From Hespellia sp. (lineage in GTDB: Bacteria > Bacillota > Clostridia > Lachnospirales > Lachnospiraceae): a stretch of DNA of 64,000 nt. This document shows, piece by piece, positions 26,906 to 36,577 of this stretch (within the stretch, counting starts at the first letter, position 1; every line of letters starts with the position of its first letter). Both the position numbers and the translations under genes were made by a program. The DNA is taken from NCBI GenBank assembly GCA_028694105.1, contig JAQUUC010000002.1:47463-111462 (forward strand). The letters run 5' to 3'. Below the pieces are notes generated by a model, which saw only the letters and a program-made list of their open reading frames with translations, was not told where the DNA came from and did not search any database.

Positions 26906-28258
26906 CTATCCCCTTTGAAATTTTGCGATGAAAAAGCCATCGCTCTCCTGCAGTCCCGGCAGCAGCTGCAATGTCCCTTCTGCCTCGGTCAGGCTTTTAA
27001 GCTCCCCGCACAGCTTCTCGCTGATATCCGCAAGATGAAACTGCGGATACTCTTTTAAGAACCACTGTACATTCTCCATGTTCTCCTCACGGCTGATGGT
27101 ACACGTGCTGTACACCAGAATGCCGCCCGGTTTTACATACGTATGAACCGCGTCAAGTATTTTCCTCTGCAGGGCTGCCAGCTCCCGAATACCCTCCGGT
27201 GTCACTTTATATTTTAAATCGGTCTTTTTCCCCAGAACCCCCAAGCCGGAACAGGGCAGATCTGCAATCACGATATCTGCTTTTTCCACTGCCTCTGCAT
27301 CTATCTCTGTCGCATCCCATTCTGCCGCTTTGATATTCTCCATGCCGGTGCGTTCGATATTCTCCTGAATCAGGCTGACTTTATATTCGGTCAGGTCTCT
27401 CGCCTCCACATGTCCGGTTCCCTTAAGCTTGTCCGCCAGATGCAGCGACTTGCCGCCCGGTGCAGCGCAGACGTCGATGATATAATCGCCAGCCTTCGGA
27501 TCAGCGATCTCGCTCACCATCATGGAACTGATATCCTGTATCGTGAAATCTCCATCACGAAAGCTCTGCAATTCGCCCAGATAATTGTACTGCGAAATCC
27601 ACAGCGCATATGGAAGATACGGATGTGGCTCTACCTTAACCTGCTCCGCTTCCAGTTTTAGGGTGAGCTCCTCTGCCGTAATTTTATTCAGATTACAGCG
27701 TATCGTTGTCGGCTTCTCCTTCTGGAAATCCTTCAGCATAATCTCTACCGTCTCACGGTCATATTCTGCCAGCCATTTTTCCAGAATCCATTCCGGCATA
27801 GAATACCGGATAGAAAGATATTCCTTTAGATTCGATTCGTCCGGATAGGAAATGTCCTTCAGATTCCGTGCAATATTGCGCAGAACCCCGTTCACAAAGC
27901 CACGCAGGCTCCCGAAACCCTTCTTGGCCGCAAGCTTCACCGCTTCATTGCATACAGCAGAATTAGGAACACTGTCCATATACTTTAGCTGATAGACTGC
28001 GCTCCTAATAATATTCCGGATGACCGGCTTCATTTTGTTCACTTTCACTTTGGAAAACTGATTGATCATATAATCAATCTCTATCATATGTTCCAGCGTG
28101 CCTTCACTCACACGAGTGATAAAGGCACGCTCCTTTTTATCCAGATACTGGTACTTCTCCAGTACATTGCGAAGTGCAATGTGGCTGTAAGTATTCTCTC
28201 TTGTCACTTCTAATAATACAGCCAGCACAAGTTCCCTCTCGCTCACGGCTTTACTCAT
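26906..28258 (-). CDS. rsmB: 16S rRNA (cytosine967-C5)-methyltransferase
   Basis: NusB-like N-terminus; VCAAPGGKSLHLADKLKGTG, DLPCSGLGVLGKKTDLKY, YSTCTISREEN. Confidence 0.97.
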   Translation of the reverse strand: MSKAVSERELVLAVLLEVTRENTYSHIALRNVLEKYQYLDKKERAFITRVSEGTLEHMIEIDYMINQFSKVKVNKMKPVIRNIIRSAVYQLKYMDSVPNSAVCNEAVKLAAKKGFGSLRGFVNGVLRNIARNLKDISYPDESNLKEYLSIRYSMPEWILEKWLAEYDRETVEIMLKDFQKEKPTTIRCNLNKITAEELTLKLEAEQVKVEPHPYLPYALWISQYNYLGELQSFRDGDFTIQDISSMMVSEIADPKAGDYIIDVCAAPGGKSLHLADKLKGTGHVEARDLTEYKVSLIQENIERTGMENIKAAEWDATEIDAEAVEKADIVIADLPCSGLGVLGKKTDLKYKVTPEGIRELAALQRKILDAVHTYVKPGGILVYSTCTISREENMENVQWFLKEYPQFHLADISEKLCGELKSLTEAEGTLQLLPGLQESDGFFIAKFQRG

Positions 28259-28944
28259 CTTTTACGTTCTCCTATCATGATTAAACGAAGCAGCTGCAGA
28301 ATCGTTGCTGCTGCGCTTGCTACATATGTCAATGCCGCTGCGGACAGCACTTTTTTCGTTCCGTCTACCTCTTCCGGATACAGCATTCCACTCTCACCGA
28401 GAATCCGGACCGCTCTGCCCGATGCATTGAACTCCACCGGCAGCGTCACAATCTGAAACAGTACCGACAGGGCAAAACACCAGATTCCGAGATTAATAAA
28501 AAACATGGACGAATTCCCATTCAAAAAGAATCCTACGATAATCAGCGGCCAGGCTGCCATGGAACCGATATTCGCAACCGGAACCAGCGCGCCGCGGATT
28601 GCAAGCGGCACATAGCCGTGTGCATGCTGAATCGCGTGACCGCATTCATGTGCCGCAACTCCCACAGCCGCAACGGACGCTGCGTTATATGTCGCATCCG
28701 ATAAATTCACGACCTTGGTTCTCGGATCATAATGGTCTGTCAGATTACCTGATATATGCTGGACGCGCACATCATTCAGACCATTCATCTGCAAAATACG
28801 TGCTGCCACCTGTGCACCCGTTATATTCGAATGATTCCGGACCTGTGCATAACGATTGAATGTCGACTTCACCTTCGAGGATGCCAGCATACAAATAACC
28901 GCACCAATCAAAACTAATATATAAGTATTATCAAAATAAAACAT
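28255..28944 (-). CDS. Membrane zinc metallopeptidase (YugP-like)
   Basis: VAAHECGHAIQHAHGYVPLAIRGALVPVANIGS (HExxH) and several TM segments. Confidence 0.93.
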   Translation of the reverse strand: MFYFDNTYILVLIGAVICMLASSKVKSTFNRYAQVRNHSNITGAQVAARILQMNGLNDVRVQHISGNLTDHYDPRTKVVNLSDATYNAASVAAVGVAAHECGHAIQHAHGYVPLAIRGALVPVANIGSMAAWPLIIVGFFLNGNSSMFFINLGIWCFALSVLFQIVTLPVEFNASGRAVRILGESGMLYPEEVDGTKKVLSAAALTYVASAAATILQLLRLIMIGERKR

Positions 28945-29028
28945 CGCGATTGCCTCCCGCTTTTCTTTTCCTCTGATTATAACGAATAAATGTTAAAATA
29001 TGATGTTCTTCATACTTTTTTAAGAAAC

Positions 29029-29964
29029 TTATGAATCTCTTAAGATTATACCCGTGCTCAAATGGTATCCACGCAGGAAAGAACCTGCGTCCATCCGCTT
29101 CTTGCCCGGCAGCTGAAGCTCCTGCACCAGAAGCTGTCCTTCTCCCGTCTGAACAGCGAATTCATTCTTACCGATCGCGGTCACAGTTCCCGGTTCTGCA
29201 TCGGAGGTTTCCTTTTGCACCTCCGCCTTCCAGATCTTCATGACCTTTCCATCTAAGTGTGTATATGCACTTGGCCATGAATTAAGACCCCGCACCAGCC
29301 GTTCAATCTGAACCGCCGGCTTTGTCCAGTCGATGTTGCCCAGCTTCTTATCTAACATGCGGGCATACGCGGTGGTCATCTCGCCCTGTTTTTTTGGTGT
29401 AACTGTTCCATCTTCCAAGGCTTTTAACGTCTCTGCACAGAGCTTTGCTCCGGCAGCTGCCAGTTTATCATGGAGCGTTTCTCCCGTCTCGTCTTTTTCA
29501 ATCGGAACCACCGTTTTTAGAAGCATATCTCCGGTGTCCAGTCCCACATCCATCTGCATGGTCGTCACGCCCGTCTCCGCTTCTCCATCAATGATTGCCC
29601 ACTGAATCGGAGCTGCGCCGCGATATTTCGGCAGAAGAGACGCATGTACATTCACGCATCCGTAAGGTGTCATCTCCAGAATCTCTTTTGGAAGAATCTG
29701 ACCAAATGCAATAACGACCATAATATCGGCATTGTATTTCTTTAATTCTTCCACACATGCCGCTTCCCGGATTTTCTTTGGCTGGTAGACCGGGATTCCA
29801 TGCGCTGCTGCCGCCTGCTTAACCGGCGTATACTGCATCTCTTTTCCCCGTCCTTTCGGCTTATCCGGCTGCGTCACAGCCAGACACACCTCATGGCCTG
29901 CCTCAATCAGAGCTTCCAGTGTTCCGACCGAAAAATCCGGCGTTCCCATAAAGATTACTTTCAT
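29029..29964 (-). CDS. fmt: Methionyl-tRNA formyltransferase
   Basis: MKVIFMGTPDFSVGTLEALIEAGHEV, VVIAFGQILPKEILEMTPYGCVNVHASLLPKYRGAAPIQWAIIDGE. Confidence 0.98.
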   Translation of the reverse strand: MKVIFMGTPDFSVGTLEALIEAGHEVCLAVTQPDKPKGRGKEMQYTPVKQAAAAHGIPVYQPKKIREAACVEELKKYNADIMVVIAFGQILPKEILEMTPYGCVNVHASLLPKYRGAAPIQWAIIDGEAETGVTTMQMDVGLDTGDMLLKTVVPIEKDETGETLHDKLAAAGAKLCAETLKALEDGTVTPKKQGEMTTAYARMLDKKLGNIDWTKPAVQIERLVRGLNSWPSAYTHLDGKVMKIWKAEVQKETSDAEPGTVTAIGKNEFAVQTGEGQLLVQELQLPGKKRMDAGSFLRGYHLSTGIILRDS

Positions 29965-30444
29965 CTACTCTTCTTCCTCCTCTTCATAAGTCACATCATG
30001 AAGTTCTCCTTCTACCAGATCCACATATAATTTACCGTCCAGATGATCCACCTCATGGCACATGGCTCTTGCAAGAAGACCGTCCCCTTCCAATATAACC
30101 ACTTCCATCTCTTCGTTTAAGGTTTTCACCTTGACATGGTCCGGTCTCGTCACCTGACCTGCTTTTCCCGGAACGCTTAAGCACCCTTCATCTCCGGTCT
30201 GCTCTCCGCTCGTCTCCATAATCTCCGGATTCACCATGATAATCGGACCTTCTCCTACATCGATTACCACAATCCTCTTTAAAATGCCAACCTGAGGTGC
30301 TGCAAGACCTACTCCCATCGATTCATACATGGTGTCTAACATATCCTCAATCAGAATCTTCGTGCGGAGTGTCATCTTCGTCACTTCTTTACACGGTTTC
30401 GTTAAAATATCATCTCCAAGTTCTCTTATTTCTCGAATCGCCAT
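29965..30444 (-). CDS. def: Peptide deformylase
   Basis: GVGLAAPQVGILKRIVVIDV, GDEGCLSVPG, AMCHEVDHLDGKLYVD. Confidence 0.97.
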   Translation of the reverse strand: MAIREIRELGDDILTKPCKEVTKMTLRTKILIEDMLDTMYESMGVGLAAPQVGILKRIVVIDVGEGPIIMVNPEIMETSGEQTGDEGCLSVPGKAGQVTRPDHVKVKTLNEEMEVVILEGDGLLARAMCHEVDHLDGKLYVDLVEGELHDVTYEEEEEE

Positions 30445-30497
30445 TTTTATCTCCTTTTTCTCATCTTTTCTTTCATTTTATCCCGCTGATTATCTCG

Positions 30498-32726
30498 CTA
30501 AAATACATTCATCGGATTAAAGTCAAACTGAATTCTCACCTTGGCAAACCCTGAATTGATTTCAATGTACTGCTCTAATTTATTTTTCATTTCTATTAGT
30601 GTATCATATTTTTCGTCTTTTAGATAAATAACCTTGCGATACACGTCATTTATTTTCCCGACTCCGGGACTTGCCGGTCCGATGATCTGAAGCGCTTCTT
30701 TTTTATTTACACGCAGCGCATATTCTTTTAAATATCTGCATGCCGTCTCCAGCAGCGTCTCATTCTCGCAGGATACCAGAACCGCCAGAAGATTATGGAC
30801 CGGCGGATATCCCATCAGGTCACGATAGGAAATCTCTTCGTCATAAAAACGCTCATAATCCTGCCTTGCGGCGCAGGTGATTGCATAGTGCTCCGGACTG
30901 TACGTCTGAATCACAGCCTCGCCATGCTTACTGCCTCTTCCGGCTCTGCCGACCGCCTGTGTGAGCAGCTGAAAGGTCCGCTCACCGGCGCGGTAATCAT
31001 CCGAATACAGCGACATATCTGCCGCCAGCGCGCCGACCAGTGTTACATTTGGAAAATCATGTCCCTTTACAATCATCTGTGTTCCAATCAGAATGTCTGC
31101 CTCTTCATTTGCAAATGCAGATAATATCTTTTCATGTCCGTCCTTTTCCTTCGTTGTATCCATGTCCATCCGCAGCACGCGTGCTCCCGGAAACTCTTTT
31201 TTCAGCATATCTTCGATCTGCTGTGTTCCTGCGCGGAATTCTCCGATATGGGTGGACCCGCACTCCGGACAAACCTTCCGTTTCGGCTGCTCATATCCAC
31301 AATAATGGCAGACCAGCTTCCCGCTGCGGTGGGAGGATAATGAAACATCACAATGGGGACATTTCACTACATATCCACAGGATCTGCAGGAAATAAATCC
31401 CGCGTATCCGCGCCGGTTGATGAACAGCATCATCTGTTCCTTTTTCTGCAGACGATCCTCAATCAGTTCATGCAGCTTCCGGCTGATAATCGAACGGTTT
31501 CCTTCCCTCAGCTCCTCGCGCAGATCTACCGTATAGACCGTTGCCAGCTCCTGCATCTGCGCGCGGTTCTTGAGCGGCAAAAGTGTATAGACTCCTCTCC
31601 GTGCCCTGTAGGATGCCTCCAGAGACGGAGTTGCCGACCCGAGGATCACAGATGCGTCCTCCATTCTTCCTCTCGCCTCCGCCGTCTCTCTCGCATGATA
31701 GCGGGGAACCTGCTCACTCTTATATGTGGTCTCGTGCTCCTCGTCAATCACAATCAGTCCCAAATTAGGAAATGGCGTAAACAGCGCAGAACGCGGTCCA
31801 ATCATAACATCTACTTTTCCATCCTTTGCCCGCATCATCTGATCATACCGTTCCCCTTGTGATAAGCGGGAATTCATGATGGAGACACGGTCACCAAAGC
31901 ATTTGTAAAAACGCATCACCGTCTGATAGGTCAGTGCAATTTCCGGGATAAGTACGATTGCCTGCCGCCCCTGCCGGATGACACGGTCAATCATCTCAAT
32001 ATAAACTTCCGTCTTGCCGCTTCCGGTCACGCCGTGAATCAGATAGGTCTTTCGCACACCTGCTTCATAATCCTTCCAGAACGTATCGATCGCAGCGCTC
32101 TGCTGCGCCGTATGAACCAGCGTTCTCTCTTCTTTCTGCCGGTCCTTGATTGGATTTCTGTAGACCTGACGGGATTCCAGTGCAAGCACGCCCTGTTCTT
32201 CCAATGCCCGGATGACGGGAAGTGTAATATTTAATTTCTTAGTGACAAGCTCGTATTCCAGTATTCCGTCATCTAACAGTGCTGCCAGAAGCCTTGCCCT
32301 TGCGCGCTGGTTCTTCTCCAGATAAAAATCAAGCTTTGCTTTTCCCTCTTCTTCACTCAGCAGAAGACGCACACGCCGGTTGATCTTTGCATTTTCCTGC
32401 TTTTTAATTGGGAGGACCGTCTTCAGCGCCTGAATCATGGTTCCGCCGTAATATTCCTTCATCCATGCCGCCAGTGCAATCATCCTCGACTCGATTGCCA
32501 CACTGCGCTCCGCAATACGAAGCACAGGCTTGATTTTTGACGGATCATAATCACAGTTCTCTGCAAAGCCGACCAGATAGCCCTTCGTCTCCCGGTTGCC
32601 CCTTCCAAACGGAATTACAACCTCCATACCAACTTTTAGCACCCCCTCTAAATCAGAAGGGATGCTATACTGGAAGATTTTATCTAATTTTTCATGTGTA
32701 ATATCAACAATGATATTTGCGTACAT
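30498..32726 (-). CDS. priA: Primosomal protein N' (replication restart helicase)
   Basis: YLIHGVTGSGKTEVYIEMI, DEEHETTYKSEQVPRYHARETA, zinc-binding CRSCGYVVKCPHCDVSLSSH...CHYCGYEQPKRKVCPECG, GTQMIVKGHDFPNVTLVGAL. Confidence 0.98.
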   Translation of the reverse strand: MYANIIVDITHEKLDKIFQYSIPSDLEGVLKVGMEVVIPFGRGNRETKGYLVGFAENCDYDPSKIKPVLRIAERSVAIESRMIALAAWMKEYYGGTMIQALKTVLPIKKQENAKINRRVRLLLSEEEGKAKLDFYLEKNQRARARLLAALLDDGILEYELVTKKLNITLPVIRALEEQGVLALESRQVYRNPIKDRQKEERTLVHTAQQSAAIDTFWKDYEAGVRKTYLIHGVTGSGKTEVYIEMIDRVIRQGRQAIVLIPEIALTYQTVMRFYKCFGDRVSIMNSRLSQGERYDQMMRAKDGKVDVMIGPRSALFTPFPNLGLIVIDEEHETTYKSEQVPRYHARETAEARGRMEDASVILGSATPSLEASYRARRGVYTLLPLKNRAQMQELATVYTVDLREELREGNRSIISRKLHELIEDRLQKKEQMMLFINRRGYAGFISCRSCGYVVKCPHCDVSLSSHRSGKLVCHYCGYEQPKRKVCPECGSTHIGEFRAGTQQIEDMLKKEFPGARVLRMDMDTTKEKDGHEKILSAFANEEADILIGTQMIVKGHDFPNVTLVGALAADMSLYSDDYRAGERTFQLLTQAVGRAGRGSKHGEAVIQTYSPEHYAITCAARQDYERFYDEEISYRDLMGYPPVHNLLAVLVSCENETLLETACRYLKEYALRVNKKEALQIIGPASPGVGKINDVYRKVIYLKDEKYDTLIEMKNKLEQYIEINSGFAKVRIQFDFNPMNVF

Positions 32727-32765
32727 AGATACCTCTGTTTCGTAGAATTCGGATGTTTTCCCCGA

Positions 32766-34244
32766 CTATCCGCGCAGCTCCTCAAGAACCTGCGCAATCA
32801 GCTCTCTTTCATCCATATGGTGTTTCACACCTTTGATTTCCTGATAATCTTCATGCCCCTTACCTGCAAGGACAATGACATCGCCCTTCTGGCCATGCTC
32901 GATTGCATATTTGATTGCTTCCTTACGGTCGCAGATTTCCACATATTTTCCATCGGTCTTAGCCATACCTGTTTTGATATCATCTATGATATCCTGCGGT
33001 TCCTCAAATCTTGGATTGTCGGATGTAATAATTGTGAGATCCGCCAGATTGCCGGATACCTCTCCCATCTCATAACGACGCTCCCTCGAACGGTTCCCGC
33101 CGCATCCAAACAGACAAACCAGACGGGCCGGACTGTACTCCTTAAGAGTCGTCAGCAAGCTCTGAAGGCTCATTGCATTATGCGCATAATCGATCATGAG
33201 TGTAAAGTCATCCGACACCTTAATCATCTCAATCCGGCCTTTTACCTGTGCCTTCTTTAACGCCTTTTTAATACTGTCTGCCGGCACATCAAAATGTCTG
33301 CACACTGCGATTGCTGTCAGGGAGTTATAGACACTGAAGGTTCCCGGAATATCAATTTCAACATCAAAATCCATCAGTCCGGACACATGATAAGCCACCC
33401 CTAAATATCCCGGCTTTGATACCAGATGTGTCTCTGTTGCGCGAAGATCTGCTTTTTCCGAGAATCCAAATGTCTCTGTTTTACACGTTGCATTTTTAAA
33501 TACATCCGCAAAATTTTCATCATCGACATTCGCGATCCCAAGTCTGCACTGCGTAAATAAAATGCCCTTGCATCTCTTGTAGTCCTCAAAATCAGCGTGC
33601 TCATTCGGTCCGATGTGATCTCTTCCAAGGTTCGTAAAGATACCGATTTCAAATGAGATTCCCGCCGTTCTGTGAAGCATCAGTCCCTGAGACGATACCT
33701 CCATAACCACACTGTCGCAGCCCGCTTCTGCCATCTCTGCAAAATACTTGTGAATCGTGTAGGATTCCGGAGTTGTATTCGCCGCCGGAATCTTCTTATC
33801 TCCGATAATCGCCTCGATGGTTCCAATCAGTCCTACCTTATGCCCGGTATCTTCTAAGATCGATTTGATCATATAAGTCGTGGTTGTCTTCCCCTTGGTT
33901 CCGGTAATTCCGATGACTTTCATTTTATCTGCCGGGTAGCCGAAATACGCAGCGGACATCAGTGCCAGCGCATATCTTGTATCTGCAACGCGAATCACGG
34001 TCACCCCCTCCGGTGCCTGCACCTCGCGCTCTACAATCACCGCCGCTGCGCCCTTTTCTGCAACTTCCGTTATAAACTCATGTCCGTCAGAGACTGCACC
34101 ACTGATACAGACAAATGCTGACCCTTCTTCCACTTTTCGGGAGTCATTGATCATCGTCGTAATCGGAATCTCATCGCTGCCCTGTAATACGGTATATTCC
34201 AGACGTTCCAGTAATTTATTTAATTTCATACAAGTATCCTCCAT
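32766..34244 (-). CDS. murE: UDP-N-acetylmuramoyl-tripeptide synthetase
   Basis: GITGTKGKTTTTYMIKSILEDTGHKVGLIGTI, NTTPESYTIHKYFAEMAEAGCDSVVMEVSSQGL, DYAHNAMSLQSLL, SDNPRFEEPQDIIDDI, LAGKGHEDYQEI. Confidence 0.96.
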   Translation of the reverse strand: MEDTCMKLNKLLERLEYTVLQGSDEIPITTMINDSRKVEEGSAFVCISGAVSDGHEFITEVAEKGAAAVIVEREVQAPEGVTVIRVADTRYALALMSAAYFGYPADKMKVIGITGTKGKTTTTYMIKSILEDTGHKVGLIGTIEAIIGDKKIPAANTTPESYTIHKYFAEMAEAGCDSVVMEVSSQGLMLHRTAGISFEIGIFTNLGRDHIGPNEHADFEDYKRCKGILFTQCRLGIANVDDENFADVFKNATCKTETFGFSEKADLRATETHLVSKPGYLGVAYHVSGLMDFDVEIDIPGTFSVYNSLTAIAVCRHFDVPADSIKKALKKAQVKGRIEMIKVSDDFTLMIDYAHNAMSLQSLLTTLKEYSPARLVCLFGCGGNRSRERRYEMGEVSGNLADLTIITSDNPRFEEPQDIIDDIKTGMAKTDGKYVEICDRKEAIKYAIEHGQKGDVIVLAGKGHEDYQEIKGVKHHMDERELIAQVLEELRG

Positions 34245-34309
34245 ATGTTTACCTTTTCAAATTCTATGTAAAATCATACCACATTCAGAATATACCGTAA
34301 AGCGGGCAT

Positions 34310-35326
34310 TCAAACAACTTTCCGCAAATACGGGATTTTGCGGACTACATACACGCAGCCAAAGGACAGGAGCAGCAAAAAGGCCACCACCGCCGGGACT
34401 GCTGACCATGCAGAAAAGTCTGTTACCGCTACATACTTCTTGAAATTATCCAGAAACAGGATATGGATCAGATAAATGCCAAGTGTGCATGGCCCAAACA
34501 CGTCCATGAACCGCTTTACTTTTTCGGGCAGGGTAACCCTGCCGTTCTGCATCTGCATGATCCAGATAAAAAATGCAACCGAGCCACCAAACAGTACCGG
34601 ATTTCCATATTCAAGAAAACGCTCATAAAAATCACCGGTCCGGTAACTCATCATGACCGTTCCGATTACATTTGCCATATTCGCAATCAAAAACAGCATC
34701 AGGAACATCCACTGCGGTTTTTGTATTCGTTTCTGATATTTCTTCACCATGAAGCCTGCCACGAAATAGACAGCATACGAGCGGTCTCCAATCAGTGGAA
34801 TATCAAAATATAATTTTTCCTGCAGGAGACTTGAAAAATACATAATGAAAATCGCAGCGAGAGACAGTGCCATAAACGCACGGTCCAGCTTCACATTCAT
34901 CCCGCGGAACATAATCTGGAAAAAAGGCAGTACCAGATAAATCGGAATCATCGCATACAGATACCATAAATGCGCCTCCATCGGTTCAAAAATTAATTTC
35001 CACAAGTGTTCTTCCGTTCCCATATATAGCATGTTATGTAAATAATACACAAGATTCCAAAAAATCAGGATTACGAAGAACTTTTTAATTCTTGCCGAAT
35101 GATGTGTAAGATCTTCCTCTCTGCCAAGAAGCAGTGCCCCACTGACCATAAAAAAGCACGGAACGCTCAGTCTCGCAAATGTATCCATAATAACCGAAAA
35201 GATGAATTCCCCGTCCGTAACCCTTCCAAAGCCACGACAGTAATAGTTCGATACATGAATCACAATCACTAGCGCGCAGGATAGTGCGCGTAAAATCTCA
35301 ATATTATAATTCTTTGTCTTCGTCAT
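34310..35326 (-). CDS. Acyltransferase family 3 integral membrane protein
   Basis: YNIEILRALSCALVIVIHVSNYY, RLSVPCFFMVSGALLLGREE, multi-TM; start overlaps the end of the downstream-numbered polymerase gene. Confidence 0.88.
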   Translation of the reverse strand: MTKTKNYNIEILRALSCALVIVIHVSNYYCRGFGRVTDGEFIFSVIMDTFARLSVPCFFMVSGALLLGREEDLTHHSARIKKFFVILIFWNLVYYLHNMLYMGTEEHLWKLIFEPMEAHLWYLYAMIPIYLVLPFFQIMFRGMNVKLDRAFMALSLAAIFIMYFSSLLQEKLYFDIPLIGDRSYAVYFVAGFMVKKYQKRIQKPQWMFLMLFLIANMANVIGTVMMSYRTGDFYERFLEYGNPVLFGGSVAFFIWIMQMQNGRVTLPEKVKRFMDVFGPCTLGIYLIHILFLDNFKKYVAVTDFSAWSAVPAVVAFLLLLSFGCVYVVRKIPYLRKVV

Positions 35327-36551
35327 CTTTTTTTACTGCTCTCTCCTTTTTTAATAAGCTTCCCCGAACAATTGCATTCTCACCGTAGCGGCTGCGAATC
35401 TGATCCATTGCAGCACTCAGCTTTTTATGCTTTTCATCCTCCGGTTTTGTAAACTGCAGGTCGAACAGACTCAGCTGCTCCGGTTCTCCCTCATCGACAA
35501 GCTTGGAGCTGCGAATCCCCAGCAGACGGACCGGCTGTCCGTCCCATAACTCCTGAAACAGTTCGCAGGCTGCACGGTAAATAATTTCGTCTGCATTGGT
35601 CGCCCTCAAAAGCTGTTTTTGATGTGACACCTTTTGAAATGTCGCATATTTAATCTCCACGCTAATCATCCCGGCTTTCTGATTCGCTTTTCGAAGTCTT
35701 CTTCCGACACTTTCCGCCAGCGAGAGCAGCACATGATTCGCTTCCTCCTGCGTCTTCGCATCCTGATGTAATGTCGTTGAATTACCGACCCCTTTCACTT
35801 CCCGTTCGTCCGACTGCACCTTGGCATCTCCGATTCCATTGGCGAACTGCCATAACATTTCCCCGTGCTTTTTCAAATGCAGCCTGATGATTTCAAGATC
35901 CGTCTTCGCCAGATCTCCGATGGTATATATCTCAAGATTTCGAAGTGCCTCGACGCTGGATCTTCCCGCCATGAACAGCTCGCCAATCGGCAGCGGCCAC
36001 ATCTTCTCCTGAATCTCCTCCAAAAACAATGTGTGCACCTTATCCGGTTTTTCGAAATCCGAAGCCATCTTTGCAAGCAGCTTGTTCGAGGAAATGCCGA
36101 CATTCACCGTGAAGCCAAACTTCTCCCTCACACCGTCTTTGATCTGTATTGCCGCCTGAACCGGCGATTCGTACTCCGATGCGATGCCGGTGAAATTCAT
36201 GTAACACTCATCCACACTGACCTGCTGAATCTCCGGTGTATAAGTCATCAGATAATCCATCAGCTCACGGCTCTTCTGCTGGTACATCCGGTGGTCCGGT
36301 TTTGCAAAGGTTAAATTCGGACACTTAGTTAAGGCATTCGCAACAGGTTCCCCCGTACGAATGCCGTATGCTTTTGCAGCAAGTGATTTTGCGAGCACGA
36401 TGCCGTGGCGGGACTTCTGGTCTCCGCCGATAATCGACGGTATCGTCCGCAAATCTACCTCTGCTCCGTTTTTCAATTGTTCTACAGCCGTCCAGCTAAG
36501 GAACGCTGAGTTTACATCTATATGAAATATAATTGGTGTCATCTTATCCAC
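35304..36551 (-). CDS. dinB: Y-family DNA polymerase (Pol IV/DinB-like)
   Basis: IIFHIDVNSAFLSWTAVEQL, VSVDECYMNFTGI, NVGISSNKLLAKMASDFEKPD. Confidence 0.92.
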   Translation of the reverse strand: MDKMTPIIFHIDVNSAFLSWTAVEQLKNGAEVDLRTIPSIIGGDQKSRHGIVLAKSLAAKAYGIRTGEPVANALTKCPNLTFAKPDHRMYQQKSRELMDYLMTYTPEIQQVSVDECYMNFTGIASEYESPVQAAIQIKDGVREKFGFTVNVGISSNKLLAKMASDFEKPDKVHTLFLEEIQEKMWPLPIGELFMAGRSSVEALRNLEIYTIGDLAKTDLEIIRLHLKKHGEMLWQFANGIGDAKVQSDEREVKGVGNSTTLHQDAKTQEEANHVLLSLAESVGRRLRKANQKAGMISVEIKYATFQKVSHQKQLLRATNADEIIYRAACELFQELWDGQPVRLLGIRSSKLVDEGEPEQLSLFDLQFTKPEDEKHKKLSAAMDQIRSRYGENAIVRGSLLKKERAVKKDDEDKEL

Positions 36552-36577
36552 CCGTTTCGCACATATCCAACGAAGGA

